Origin: Thalassia testudinum
Lineage: Eukaryota; Streptophyta; Magnoliopsida; Alismatales; Hydrocharitaceae
Assembly (NCBI GenBank): GCA_037157565.1
Contig: JAZHRO010000012.1
Coordinates: 61,495,501-61,559,500 of the forward strand
Length of the DNA stretch: 64,000 nucleotides
Reading direction: 5' to 3'
A program made the translations under genes and the position numbers. Position 1 is the first letter of the stretch. Every line of letters starts with the position of its first letter. This document shows, one piece after another, positions 31,473 to 44,289 of the stretch. Under the pieces are notes generated by a model that saw only the letters and a program-made list of their open reading frames with translations, made no database searches and had not been told where the DNA came from.

Positions 31473-33996
31473 TGAAATGACTCGGTACCTGTTTGGGGTG
31501 TTTAAGACGTCTGGACTAACCGTCAAATGTCTGTCCGAACGTCTGGATGAAGGGCCAGATGTCTGAAAGTGAGAAAATATCGTACGCTCTTTTCGCTCCT
31601 TTTTAAAACCCTCCCCACCACCCACCACCTCCACACCTTCCTCCAACCAACCGTCACCTTCCTCCCAGCCTTCCATGCGGTGAGTGGAGGAAGAAGAGAG
31701 AGAGGCAGGATGCGGAGGAGGAGAGCACAACGAGAGTGTGGGAGGGTTGGGGCCGAAGGAGCTCGGCGGAGCTCGTTCGCCCGAGCGGCGGCAGGCACGC
31801 GTGCGAGGGGCTTGGGGAGGCGACCTCCCGACCCTCTGCAGCTGCTGAGGCTCCTGCGGCGTACTGCGGGCGACACTGCGAGAGGAGCGGTGTCGCGGAG
31901 GAAGTTCTGGTACTGGAATATTTCCAGTATTAGACGTCTGGAGGGTCGACCAGACATCTGGGGAGGCATCAGGATGTCCGGAGCTAAAGTCGAACGTCTG
32001 AAAGCATGTTATCGCGAGGGGTTACGTGTTTCCTGCGTTACTTTCCGCCATGCAGACCGTAGCGTAGGAATGTCAGGGTAAAATTGGTTCTGCATTTTTC
32101 GTACGCAGGTGCAGGGCATTGGAAAGGCACACGATGCGCCTTTCCAGGCTCTTTTGGACGTCTGACCGCATCGCCAGACGTCCGATAGCACTTTCAAACG
32201 ATCGAAGGCATAATCCGACGTATGGAACTTCCTTCAGACGGTCGCGGAGGGATTCGGATGTCTGAGGAACCCACAGGAGACACAAGGTAAGATCTAACAT
32301 CTTTTAAGACGTCTAGGACTAGTCCCAGACGTCTGATTTTAAACAGTATAGGTGTTTTTGGCCCATTCAGGGCCCAAACGAAATCAGATTTCCGCAAACG
32401 AAGTATCATTATTTTCCTCTTGAGTTTCTCTACGTGTTAGTGTAGAGTATCCACTGTTTTGACCCGTCTAATGCGAATTAGTTGTTGGTATAGGTTACTA
32501 GCCAGTGGCGTGTTCAGGACCCGCGGAGACGACGAGATCTACGGTGCAGGCTCCCATTCCTCCCATGATACCCGGTAGAGTGGTTTACTGTATTATTCTG
32601 ATTAAATAAATGAACTGCATGCTTAAAATAACTCGAATGAACCTTACGATGAGAATGAACCCTAGGGCAGAAACGAATGAGCATGGTTGAACTACACTGT
32701 CAACTTAAGATGCCTGTAAAACTGTAAATGCTAACAAATGTACTGGTTATTTAATATGATGCCTTGTCAGTTAGAAAATCACGAGCTGCCTGTTTAAGAA
32801 TGGAAACGGAAATGTAAATAGAGAGATATGAAAATTTGGAATACGAAACAAAAGAAATACCAGCATGAACCCTACAGGGAATTAAGAGGAAAACTCTTGT
32901 AGACGGGAAGTGAGCTGGCCCTTGTGTACATGATACCAAGGAGAGCGATTGTCCCTTTTAGTGAAGAGGGGGAGCCAGCCACCCTTGGGTTGAGACCCGG
33001 GGTAGGACTGGTCACTCTACACCGTCTCCTGTTGGCCCTTGCGTACGTGATACCGAGGTGAGCTACTAATGTATGGAGGGAGCTAGCCACCCCACGGGAC
33101 CCGAGGTTAAGACTAACCAACCTACACCGACTTTTAGGCCCTCTGGGCAAACCAGGGTAGTCGGACGAGGGTACACGAACTATGGAGAGGCAAAACCTCT
33201 GTTTGGTTCTGAGGGGCGAGACACCTGTTCTGAGAAGACAAGGCCCTATACTATTCCGTGCTATACTTTAGGCGTACCCGCTAGCGGAAATGATTGACTG
33301 CGTGCCAGTGCGGGATAACTACCCGTGCGCTTATCACACGTGCCGTAGTCATCGCAACGTCGCGACAGTGACTTCAAAGTGGTTGACTGGATGTAGGACT
33401 ACCGCGGGAGACTCTCCCAGCCAGGAGAGCACCACGTGTACCTTCTACTCCACAGAAAAGACTGCAATCAAGATTGTTCCCACGAGGGACAAGCAAGATC
33501 AAGAAATACTTGTATCCTTTGTGAAATAAATGAACCAGAAATACATAGATAAGATAAATAGAAATAAGAATAAAACCTAGTTGCTTGTTTTATTTTACTT
33601 GCACATAAATAATGTAAACACCACTCTACTCAACGTTCGCTTACTCTGTCTTTTCGTAACCCTATTCAGGACCAGGAGTTGAGCAGTCCGAGTTTCCGAC
33701 TGCAGAGGGTGCTGAGCCCAGCCGAACCCAACCATAGTCATTTCTTTCTAGCTCTTTAGTTTTCTACTGTTGCAGTGAGTACTAGACATCTATTTTACTG
33801 TTCCTGTTACTTTCTGTCTTCTTTTCCACTATTATTGTGATGGCATGTATTACTTTGTTGAGACTTTTAGCTCTGTTATTCCTTTACGTCTCATTTTTCC
33901 TACTTTTGGTTATTTCTCGTTGAACGACTAGATCTTGGGATTAGTCGAGCGAACCGATCTCGGATCCTGTAGGGATCTGAAAACTGGGTCATAACA
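31473..33996 (+). mobile_element. Solo LTR S2 (family S)
   Basis: It begins TGAAATGACTCGG and ends GGGTCATAACA, flanked by the duplication TCTCT at 31468-31472 and 33997-34001. It is homologous to S1 from end to end, including the middle block with GGCCCTTG.GTAC.TGATACC and the end TGTAGGGATCTG. Its first 900 bases also hold many AGACGTCTGG motifs. No internal region. Confidence 0.9.
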
Positions 33997-36367
33997 TCTC
34001 TTGTTCAACATGATCATCTTTCCATTTTTTTAGATAATATTTCAGGTTACTTCCTTGCCTGATGATTCATGGGAGAAACTCTCAAGCCAAATCTTCCAAT
34101 TTTTTGTTTCTTTTGAAAGGGAATTTTCCAACCCTTGATGGAGACACCTCTTCTTGCCTACGGCAATCTTGTTTTCTATGGATTGTATGATAACTTTTGG
34201 TGAAAAATAGTTAACACACCCCTAGCTATTACTCTTAAGCAATAAGTAGGACTAGTATGTAATTTCTCCACCCTACCTCTCCATCTAAAGAGATCAAACT
34301 TTTCCTATTTTCAATAAAAAGAACTATTCTACCTATTCTTCCACATGATATCTGCTGAAGCTTGATGAAGCACATCAGGGATTGAAGGAAGGTGCTTTGG
34401 GCACTTTATTGTTCACATGGACAGTAGTATGAACAGTAACTTTACTGTTTTTGTATAATAGAAGAGACAGAGAAGAGAAGTTTTGGAATATAAAATATTA
34501 TTGCAACTCCCTTAATCATGTAGGTATTGCTCTTCTTTTAAAGAGAATCAATCATAATCCTATTTAAAAAAATAGAAAACAAAAGATCAAATCAAATCAA
34601 CCAAACATGAAACACCAAATCCTAATTACCTCTAGAATAAAATCCACCACATATAGCAACAACTAACTTGGCAAGCAAGTCAACTCAACTCCTGAAAATC
34701 CTAAGGCCATGGTGGTTGACTCCTACGAACCTACCACTGCCACGTGGCAACCACATGGCAGTCTACATGACACTCAAATTATGAAAAATTTCCACACTCC
34801 CCCCAAGTCGAACTCCAACAAGGATGTAGACTTGCCTTCAAGATTCTTGTGGTGACAGAATGGTGAGTGATCCCATGTATGATATTTGATGTCTTTTCTC
34901 CGAGAAAATCTCCTCTTTTGGAGGAAAAAAACATGAATATGAAGGTCCATTGGTGAAGCACAAAGATCACAAACCTCTTTATAACTTGATAGATCTCCTC
35001 TTCCCTCTTCTTAACTTTAGCCCCATCCCGTGTCTTTGTGGTGATTTTTATCTCTAGTTCTACCAGCTTTGCTTCTTATGAGGATGAGGGTGGTCGAGTG
35101 CCGCTGTCACAGAGTCAAGCTCTATATCCCAACATTCGTTGATACACTAGATGATTCCATGCCCCCTCAATTTGAAGCCAGCGTAAGGTGCTCAATTTCT
35201 TTGCACCTCGATGCCGTTGCTTTTATACCTTGTAAATTTGGTGTTTTCGAGCATATATAAGGCCGCCGAATTAAATATGAGAAGTTGATGCAGAATCTCA
35301 ATCTTGAAGTCTTGCACGAGCTCCACATACAAGAGCAACCACTTGTGCATGGAGAGATCTTTCCTCGCATGTGGACTGCTAGAGGCCCAAGAAGGCTTGC
35401 TTTGATACAGTTGAAGAAAATGAAAGTCCCTATTCAAAATAGAAACCTAAAAGAGAAGTTTGGAAAAATTACAAAAATACCCCAAAGATAGTAAAATAGA
35501 CAAAAAAAAAAGTCCCTAGGCTAAACACTCCCCCTCAAGTTGGGGCATAAATATCTACAAGACTCAACTTGTCGCACATGAAAGCAAGACACTCCTTTAG
35601 AGCCTTGGTAAATATATCAGCCAGTTGAAGCTCTGAGGAGACATATGGGGTACTAATCTTGCCACTAAGTACAGCATCACGAACAAAATGGCAATCAACA
35701 TCGATATGCTTAGTCCTCTTACGGAAGACTGGATTCAAGGGAATCTAAGTGACAGATTTATTGTCACAGAGCAGTGGAACAGGTAGAGTAGTCCAGATAC
35801 CAAGATCCTGCAAGAAGGATACAATCCATGTAACCTCATAAGCAGCTTGGGCAATGGCTCTATACTCCACCTCAATACTTGAACGGGCCACAACACTTTG
35901 CTTCTTACTCCCCCAAGAGACAAGACTTCCCCCAATATAGACTGCAAAACCTGAAGTAGAGTGACGATCCTCCACAGATCCAGCATAGTCTGCATTGGAG
36001 TAAGCATGTCTAGGCTGCCACTGTCTCTGTATTACAAGCCTCTACCTGGTGTCCCTTTGAGGTACCTTTAGATAAAGCAAACCTTATGCCAATAGCTATA
36101 ATGTGTTGCCTGCATATACTGACTAGCCCTACTTACTGCAAAACTGATATCAGACCTTGTAATGGTAAGATAGAGTAAATTACCCACTATACTACGACAC
36201 TGTGTAACATCATCATTTAAAGGATCCTCATCATCAGAATGACGTGTAGGCGATGACTCCACAGGTATACAAGAGGGCTTAGCCCCAAGCAAACTGGCTT
36301 CCTGAAGGATCTGAAGTGTATGCTGCCTCTGTGGCAAGGATAAACCTAACTCTCGTCGTATAGCTTC

Positions 36368-38694
36368 TGTAGAGATTTTAGGTGGCGGAAGAGCGTGGAG
36401 ACTCCTATGCACACGTAGCAACAAGGTGTCGCCGCGTTAAGTCGTTTGGACGATCCACCAAATGTCTGATATGGGTGATCAGGCAAGTCTAGAAAGGAGG
36501 CAGCAACAGAAAGAAGGAATAGATGCTCATTGTTGACCAACTGAAGGTGGAGGCCGGTTGGCCTTGTTGATGCATGGTGAGAGAGAAAGGAAAGGAGAGG
36601 AGTCTTTGTTGTTAGGAAATATTCTTCTATTGACTCGAGTAAATAAGATAGGAAGGTTCTCTATTTATAGAGAATACATATCCCAACAAATAAAGCAAGG
36701 GATAAAATCTTATTTCCTAAAGAGAATCTTTTCTCATTTGGAAAGATTATATCTCTTAACAAAACCAACTCCTACAACTTAATTCCTAAGAAACTCAAAT
36801 ACTCAAAATAGATAAGCACCACCAATATTGGTGCACCAAATTTGGTCTAAAGGACCACCAAACGTCAGCCCTATTGGGTGTGGGATAAGTGCCACGTGGC
36901 CTGCTGATTGCCACATAGCATGTGCCACGTGAACTCTTTCATATTCCCAACACTCCCCTCAAGTTGAAGGCCGTGAGGCCGACGACTTAGCCTTCCATTA
37001 GTGAAGCTAGACGCCCTTACCATTCATCTTTTTCTCCGAGGGTGAAGCTTTTGGTCTTCTTCTTGGACAAATCGATGGCGAGTCCTGCGACTTTCGAAGT
37101 CATTGCTTCTGTGACAACCTGAGTGGTCGTTGCGACGGCTGCTGTAGACTTGTCTTCTTGTAGAACTCATAGCTTCTCCAAATCTTCAAAAGGGAGTCGA
37201 TACGCGAGGTGCTAGTAGCCCCACGTGGTGGTCTCTCATACTTCTCCCAACACTTGTCTTGTAGATGATTATTTTGTCCACAATGTTGGCACTTTGGGTA
37301 AATGCAGCCAAATCCATGTCCACGCCCTCGTCCTCGTACTGCACTTGCTTCTGGGATAGCAAGTGCGGAACTCTCGCTCTTTGGCACATCTTCCTCCTCA
37401 GGGATCTCCATCTTGAGAAGACGACAGGAGATGGTCTCCAGATCCATCTTCTGAAGCAAGAATCTGATCACGTGTAGCTCGGTAGTGGGAATTTAATCCC
37501 AACAAGAACTTGGAGGACTACCACACCGCATGTGTCTCCCCCTGCTTGTCGCAACAGAGAGGCTCATAGATCTCCAACTCCTCGAATAGCGCCTCCATTT
37601 TCTAGTAGTACTTTGTCAAGGAGAGATCTTCTTAATTACCTATCTAGATATGGGTGTAAGGCTCGGTGATGAGGCGTTGCTCGAGGTGCGAGCACATCTC
37701 TTCTTGAGGGTCGTCCAGATCTCGAAAGCGCTCTTTTTGTAAAGCATATTCGAGGCGATGGATGGATCCATCGAGTTCATAAGTCAATTCATGACAACAT
37801 AATTCTCCTTCTCGTGCTTCTTGTCATCCTTGAAATCCGGTGCCTCCTCAAGGAGAATACTAAGTTTCTCCTATCCACCAACGAAGATCTTGAAGGCACG
37901 AGCCCACAAGATATAGTTGGCAGCACCACTCAATTTGATAGTTATCTCGAAAACAACCACCTTGCTCTCTCCAGGGCCGAGCGTAGCATCTCCGACAGTC
38001 GTGGTAGATTCTGACATCTCTTGGTCTTCCTTTTCCGAACAAGTCACTGGATTCGAGGACTTCTTCGGATGCACGAATCACCGAGTAGTTGGATCTTCTA
38101 CGTGCACAGGAGCCTAGATCGTAGGCTCTGATACCATGTAGAGATTTTAGGTGGCAGAAGAGGAGCGTGGAGACTCCTATGCACACGCAGCAATAAGGTG
38201 TCACCACGTTAAGTCTGGACGATCCACCAGACGTCTAATCTGGGTGATCAAGCAAGTCTGGAAAGGAGACAGCGACAGGAAGGAGCAGATGCTCCTTATT
38301 GAACGGCTAAAGGTGGAGGTCGGTTGGCCTTGTTGATGCACGGTGAGAGAAAAAAGAGAGGAGAGGAGTCTTTGTTGTTACGAAATATTCTTCAATTAAC
38401 TCGAGAAAATAAGGTGGGAAGGCTCTATTTATAGAAAGTACATATCCTAACAAATAAAGCAAGGGATAAAATCTTGTTTTCTTATTTGGAAAGATTTTAT
38501 CTCTTAACAAAACCAACTCCGACAACTTAATTCCTAAGAACTCAAATACTAAAAATAGATGAGCACCAATATTGGTGCACCAAATTTGGTACAAAGAACC
38601 ACCAACCGCCAGCCCTATTGGGCATGGGATAGGTGCACTGGCCTGCTAATTGCCACATGGCATGTGCCACATGAACTCTTTCCTATTCCCAATA
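36368..38694 (-). mobile_element. Gag-only copia derivative C3 (TR-GAG type)
   Basis: LTRs at 36368-36952 (3') and 38137-38694 (5') begin TGTAGAGATTTTAGGTGGC. The duplication is GCTTC (36363-36367) against GCTTT (38695-38699). The primer site, plus-strand GGCTCTGATACCA before 38137, fits tRNA-iMet; the polypurine tract is CTCCCCTCAAGTTG after 36952. Only about 1.18 kb lie between the LTRs, holding gag and no pol. This matches the published class of terminal-repeat retrotransposons with a GAG domain (TR-GAG). Confidence 0.85.
37100..38074 (-). pseudogene. Gag of C3 with zinc knuckle
   Basis: The N-terminal part on the minus strand near 38020-37860 has IKLSGAANYILWARAFKIFV, the usual start of copia gag (UBN2/DUF4219-type). 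Frameshifts and stops follow between 37800 and 37480. The C-terminal part (37471-37100) is open for 123 residues and keeps a complete CX2CX4HX4C knuckle, CQHCGQNNHLQDKC, near 37250-37296. An RGRGRG stretch precedes the knuckle. Confidence 0.8.
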
Positions 38695-41600
38695 GCTTTC
38701 AATACCTATAAAATATCTCAGCTCGCCCAAGTCCTTAGTAATGAATGTAACTGTAAGGACTTGGTCTGGGCAATGCCATCCTCATCATCACCTGTAAGGA
38801 TCATATCATCCACATACACGGCTAAAAGAACAGCACGTGTATGCCCTCCGTACTTTGTCTTCCTGATGAAGACTAAATGATCAAAAGCAGATCGTTGGAA
38901 CCCAATCTTCCCAATTTCAGTACTCCTCTCAAACCAGTCATGAGAACTATGTTTCAATCGATATATTGCCTTCTTCAGACGACAAACATGCTCCCCCTAG
39001 GTGTTGTAACCTGGTGGTTGTCTCATATATATTTCCTCAGATAAGTCACCATATAAAAATGTATTCTTGATGTCAAGCTAATGTAAAGGCCATCTCCTAA
39101 TCACTACAACAGATACAATAATCTTAACAGAGGCAATACGTGCTACTAGAGAAAATGTCTCAAAATAATCTACTCCATATGTCTGTGTAAAGTCTTTGGC
39201 AACAAGCTTGGTCTTATACCTGTCTACTGTCCCATCAAGTCTGTACTTAATAGTGTAGACCCATTTGCAGTCCACAAAGGTAGCACCCTTAGGACAAGGT
39301 ACTAACTCCTAAGTCTGTCGCGACTGTAGGGCATGTATCCTTCATCCATTGCAGCCTACCATCTAGGATCGCATGAAGCCTAGACAAAATCCCTGGAGAT
39401 AGCAACAATAGTAATAATTGAAGCAAACTGACGATCGCCATCTTCAAGATGAGCAACACCTATGCACTGAGAAAGAGGATGGAGAGTGCCATCCCTACTG
39501 GATCTCCTCAAGGATACCTGCTCGTCCGTGTCTGAACTACTCTTAGTTGCCAACTCTGAGTCAGGCCCCTGATCAAGCAAAGTGTGCGGTCTCCGGTGAT
39601 ATACCTGAGTCTCCTCTAGAGCAGCCTATATAGATGTTCGCTCCTCTGAGAAGTAAGAAATCTCCTCAAAAAAGGTAACGTCTGCAGTAACATATCTCCT
39701 ACGGCTCGATTCATAACACCGGTATCCCTTATGCATCATGGAATATCCAAAAAGGACACATTTAGCCGCCCTCAGAGAGAACTTGTCCTGGTTGCCGTAC
39801 ACCTGGACAAAACAAGTACATCCAAACACCCGCAAAGATAAAGCAAATGGCCTGTCACACTCTAGATAAATCACCTGGAAAGGAATCCACCCTTGAAGGA
39901 CTAACGAAGGCACTCGGTTAATCAGATAGGCCATAGTAAGGATAGCATCTCCCCAGAATTACTTAGGAACCTTCATATGGATCATCAGAATCCTAGCAAT
40001 GTCCAGGAGATGGTGAAGCTTGCGCTCAACCACACCATTCTGCTGAAATGTGTGAGCACAAGATGTCTGGTGAATAATGCCTTGAAAAGAAAAGAGATCC
40101 TGCACATCTCGTTACATAAACTCCAAGGCATTATCACTGTGGAAGATTATAACTATACCATCATACTAAGTCTAAACCTCTGCTAAGAACTACTGAATAA
40201 TTTGTAGAATCTTTGCGCATGTGTTCATCAAGAAAACCCAAGTGAGGAGACTATGATCATCCACAATAACCGCATAGTATCGGTGCCCTCCTGGAGTAGG
40301 CACTCTGGATGGTCCCTCATACATCACAATGTACCAAGGCAAAGGGGACAACACTCACCCCAACGTCCCTCTGTGAATGCATACTCCTATGATGCTTCCG
40401 AAACTGACAATCCTCACACTGTAACATCAGAGAGTCTAACAAGCTGGGATACATCTGGTGCATCTTCTTGAGCAAGGGATTCCCAAGTCTCCTATGCCAT
40501 AGCCATGGATCAGATGCTACGAATGCAACCCCTGCAAATAATGTAGGTGTGTCAAGGTAATAGAGTCCATCCCGCTCTATACCCCCACATATAATATCTC
40601 CTGTGTGACTATCCCAAAAGTAGTAATAGCCCTCATCAAAGACAACACAACACCCTAAGTCCTCAAATGCAACTCACTGATAGCAGACTCATCGGGAACT
40701 CGAGGGCATAATGAACTCCTATCAGCATCTTCTGAGAAGCATGTACCTGCCCCACTACAATAATAGGTGATGTGGCCCCATTAGCCACCATAACCTCCTC
40801 GATCCCACACAAAGCCTTGGGATCTACAAGGCGTTGCACATCTCCTATGAGGTAGAGGAAGCACCTGAATCAATTATCCATCATCCTCTGATCTTATTCT
40901 TCTTTCTTGCGTTGTCTTGGGTTGAACCTACAAACCCCTTCACTTGTGAGACAAAAGTTCTTGGTGAGCACATCACCCCCTTGTTATGCAAGAGAAGATT
41001 CATCGTTGCGGCCAATGGTGAGAGAAGGCTCATCACCATGAGCTAAACATGTGACACATACCTCATTACGTACACGAGGACATTGGAAACGGCGAATCGA
41101 GATGGTACGCACAGTGACTGGGCCACTGATAGACCCATAGTGGATCTGCTAGTGGCAAGGGAGGGCCCGGTGGCCTGCAACACATGACTAACAAGGCCCC
41201 TGACCACCTCCCGACTAGCAACGAGGGTTTGGCAGGCCACCACATCGCTTGCAGCGGTGCTGGGGTCCACCACAACCCTCCCAACGGCGATGGAGCCTTC
41301 TGCAGAGGAGACAACAGGGGTCATCGCAGCCCCTGCAACGGCAAAGGTGCCCCCCATGGGGGCGATGGCAGCGATGGCAAGGGCCATTGCATCCCCTGCA
41401 ACAGCAATGAGGGCGATGGGGCCTCCCACGAGGGTGGTGGCAATGATAGCGGAGGGGCAAAGCGCGCTACTGCTCCTAATTTGTGAGATCATCGATTGAA
41501 TCTTCATGATCTTGAGGATCCAATCATCTTGTGATGGGAAATTTGGTGGGATACCAAAACACCAACCTAGGACCGCTACTCCGATACCATGTTAAAGAAA

Positions 41601-42189
41601 ATGAAAGTCTCTATTCAAAATAGAAATCGTAGCCTCTCTTTTATATTAGAGAGGTTTGGGAAAATTACAAAGATACCCCAAAGATAGTAAAATAAACAAA
41701 AAGTCCCTAGGCTTAACATATTCCATGTTGAAGTTTGATAAATCACAGCGGAGATTGGAGGAAGGCGCTTTGGGCACTATTACTATTCGCATTACTATTC
41801 GCATGTACAGTAGCGTGAACAGTAACTTAAATGTTTTTGTAGAATAGAAGGGAGAGAGGAGACGAGTTTTGGAATAGAAAATATTACTGCAACTCCATTA
41901 AACATGTAAGTATTACTCTCCTTTTAAAGAGAATCAATCCTCATCTTATTTCTAAAAATAGAAAATAGAAAATCAAATCCAATCAACCAAACATGGAACA
42001 CCAAATCCTAATTATCACTAGAATAAAATCTACCACATATACCAACAAATAACTTAGCATGCAAGCCAACTCAACTCCTAAATATCCTAAGGCCATGGTG
42101 GCCAACTCCTATGGACCTATTGCTTCCACATGGCAGCCACATGGCAGTCCACTTGGCACTCTAAAATTCTGAAAAATCTTCATAATATC

Positions 42190-43233
42190 AAAGTAGGGAA
42201 ACCTTAACCCTAGGTCTCTCTCTCTCCTCCCTTGCCTAGGGAGGCATGCTACCACCCCGCCTCCCTACCTAGGAGCGATGTTGGCCCTCCTTTATCTCCC
42301 TCTCTCGCTGCTACCTAAGACAAAAGGCCATTGTCGGCCCTCTCCCTTCCCATCACGCTCTCTCTTGTGTGGCCCCTAGGAGGAAGTAGGGCCACCACAA
42401 TCCTCTTTCTTTCTTTCTTCATCAATCGGACCCCTGGGATATCGCCCAGGATCATACATCACCTCCATCATGCTACAGAACCGCCAGTAGCACTATTGTG
42501 GAAGCCCCTACTTCAATCTATGTACCAATGCCCTTTATGCACATCGCATGCATTAACTATGGCCTATGTGCATCTCGTGTGCATTGCCTACCCTTCCCAT
42601 GTGCATAGCATGTGGCTGCCAATGATGTCACTGCTGATGATGATGAACCTCATGGGTGCATCTGCCTTTCACATGTACGCACGAGCACGAGTGTTGCCTC
42701 CCAGTGGATTAACATGTTGACGTCTGCATCACCTCACATGCTTACAAGCGCATGGACTTCACTCTAATGTAAGAATTATCGTATGAAAACTAGATATTTC
42801 TTTTTCAGTGGGAACTACAAACTCTACTGAGGAGCGAGCCGCCCTCCTCCATTGCTGTTGTTGCAACTCCTACAGACATTGCTTCAAGTTTCACTATCGT
42901 CCATACTCCTGACAATGCATTGGCATATACCTTTTGAGATGCAAATAATGCTAATGATTGGTGGGAGCATTGAGCATCATGCTCAATCCTCTACCTTTGC
43001 CTACTGCCTACTACTTTTTGTTGTCTTCTGCATGCATGCCTCTTTCGAGTTTTTTTTTCTTCAAAGCGAGAAGAGTTTCCACTTGTTAGAGGCAACTACT
43101 TCTGATTGCCTAATTACCTACCTGACTACGTACATGATTGCCTACTCCTCCAGCCAAACAAAGTCGTTATTAGGGAGGAGTCCATAGTCTCCTACCTGCA
43201 AGCTGGGTGTTGCACACTCCAACTTGGGGGGAG
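42190..43233 (+). other. Internal region of element D
   Basis: About 1 kb of DNA with C/T-rich stretches and no frame resembling gag or pol. The longest frame (42331-42720) has no recognisable domain. Confidence 0.5.
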
Positions 43234-43432
43234 TGTAAGTCTTTAGAAAAATAGGCTTTAATTATTTTTATTGTTAGAGATAGAGTTAGTTATTTCTATT
43301 CTTGTTATCCTTATTCTTTCTTTAATTAAGCAATAAGACTACCATGTAATTTCTTCACCCTACCTCTCTATATAAAGAGGTCAACAATTTTTTATTTTCA
43401 ATAGAGAAAACCATTATGCCTATTCTTCCATA

Positions 43433-43989
43433 ATATCAATTGCAAACCAAGACTATTTGACAATAAGCTTGTCAGCTCATTAGGTGGGCAAATGGACCCA
43501 CATTAATCGATCAAAAATGTTTAAGCTCAACTTATCAAGTAGCATTTCTTAATCCTTTGTAATCCACTATTCAATTATAAATTTTTGATGTAGAACTAGT
43601 TTTGGGTGTTACAACCCAATCCCATCAGGACCATAGAGCTAATGGTAGCGGTGGATTGATTTTGAGTATCCTCTTTACATCATTACAACATGTCAAATGT
43701 AAGTTCTTGCATACGATATGCAATGCTATAAACCTATGACTACTTGCATGGTCAACTTCCCAAAAGGACTACTTTTAGTTATAAGGTGCAATAAACAAAT
43801 GAGCATACTTGACAATGTGGTGAGAATTCAAGATATCTTTGACTCAAGTACTTCATCCGCTTTCTTGATTCAATTAATAAGTGATTTGCACATATTGGCC
43901 CCATCATAGAATGTTTTGTAAGTTCCTTAATCATGTGGGTATTGAAAGAGGGGATTCAAGCGGGTATCAAACACCGGCCTAGGACCGTT
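43433..43989. other. Unassigned intronic DNA
   Basis: Sequence between the right end of D and the K LTR. The last 55 bases (from about 43935) resemble a copia 5' leader on the minus strand (GGCCTAGGACCGTTGCTCT). Confidence 0.4.
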
Positions 43990-44183
43990 GCTCTAATATC
44001 ATGTGGAAGTTTTTTGAAATAGATTTCATTAAATTGAAAAGCGATAAATCAACTCCTCTTTATATAAAAAGGGGATTACAATGATAATCCTAATCCTAAT
44101 TCGAAAATAAATTCAAAACAAATAAAACAAAACTTTGCCTAATTGAACTAATCCTAAAATATCTCTTTCCTAATTCTCTAACA
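43990..44183 (-). mobile_element. Copia-like 5' LTR K with primer site
   Basis: GCTCTAATATCA (about 43990-44001) is the reverse complement of a tRNA-iMet type primer site. The LTR runs from TGTGGAAG at 44002 to CTCTAACA at 44183 (182 bp) and contains CTCTTTATATAAAAAG. The rest of the element, to the left, is not recognisable. Confidence 0.6.
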
Positions 44184-44289
44184 TGTTCCCTTCACCAAGG
44201 AGGTTGTTCACCGTACCACTTTATATTCTATTATATCAATGTATAAAATTAAATTGGTAACTTTTCGACAATATATTTACATTGATATA

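Larger units (their letters stand above)
35535..41507 (-). pseudogene. Copia polyprotein of C1 (broken)
   Basis: Pieces in order on the minus strand: a low-complexity, alanine-rich part near 41500-41050 where gag is expected; integrase around 40500-39950 with QQNGVVERKLHHLLD (third catalytic residue); the integrase end at 39934-39626 (MAYLINRVPS, RVFGCTCFV, CVLFGYS, GYRCY); RT at 39275-38718 with WVYTIKYRLDGTVDRYK and YVDDMI; RT end at 36424-36068 with QRQHTLQILQEA and VGNLLYLTITRSDI; RNase H at 35975-35535 with DRHSTSGFAVYIGG, SSIEVEYRA, LLCDNKS and LADIFTKAL. Many stops and frameshifts separate these parts. The C3 insertion at 36363 splits RT. Not functional. Confidence 0.88.
35409..41717 (-). 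mobile_element. Ty1/copia element C1 with decayed polyprotein
   Basis: LTRs of about 119-128 bp lie at 35409-35527 and 41590-41717 (TGTTAAAG...TTAACA in the right copy). The polypurine tract is CTCCCCCTCAAGTTGGGG at 35528, and the primer site (plus-strand ACTCCGATACCA, 41578-41589) matches tRNA-iMet. The target duplication is GATAC (35404-35408) against TATTC at 41718-41722, i.e. decayed. The internal frame order on the minus strand is gag, integrase, RT, RNase H, the copia order. C3 is inserted in RT. Confidence 0.9.
34353..42184 (-). mobile_element. Non-autonomous copia-like element C2, interrupted by C1
   Basis: 3' LTR at 34353-34796 and 5' LTR at 41726-42184 are clearly homologous (for example AAGGTGCTTTGGGCACT, AACACCAAATCCTAATTA). 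The duplication ATATC flanks it at 34348-34352 and 42185-42189. The polypurine tract (plus-strand CTCCCCCCAAGTCG) follows the left LTR at 34797. The primer site GCTTTGATACCA (plus strand) is split by C1, whose removal gives GCTTTGATACCATGTTGAAG. Without C1 the element is about 1.5 kb with about 610 bases internal, and no gag or pol is recognisable. Confidence 0.85.
34185..43432 (+). mobile_element. Short copia-like element D, interrupted by C2 (with C1 and C3)
   Basis: LTR-like ends at about 34185-34345 and 43234-43432 share AAGCAATAAG, ATGTAATTTCT.CACCCTACCTCTC and CTATTCTTCCA. The left one is shorter and its start is uncertain. The primer site reads TGATATCAAAGT once C2 and one copy of its duplication are taken out (34346-34352 joined to 42190 onward), close to TGGTATCAGAGC. 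CAACTTGGGGGGAG (about 43220-43233) is the polypurine tract. Internal DNA is only about 1.04 kb (42190-43233) without a gag frame I can recognise. Target duplication not found. Confidence 0.7.

Noticed and set aside
41043..41507. Overlapping frames of 80-154 codons in a GC-rich stretch
   Set aside because: Low-complexity (alanine, or histidine/cysteine in another frame). It sits where gag of C1 should be and no gag motif can be seen.
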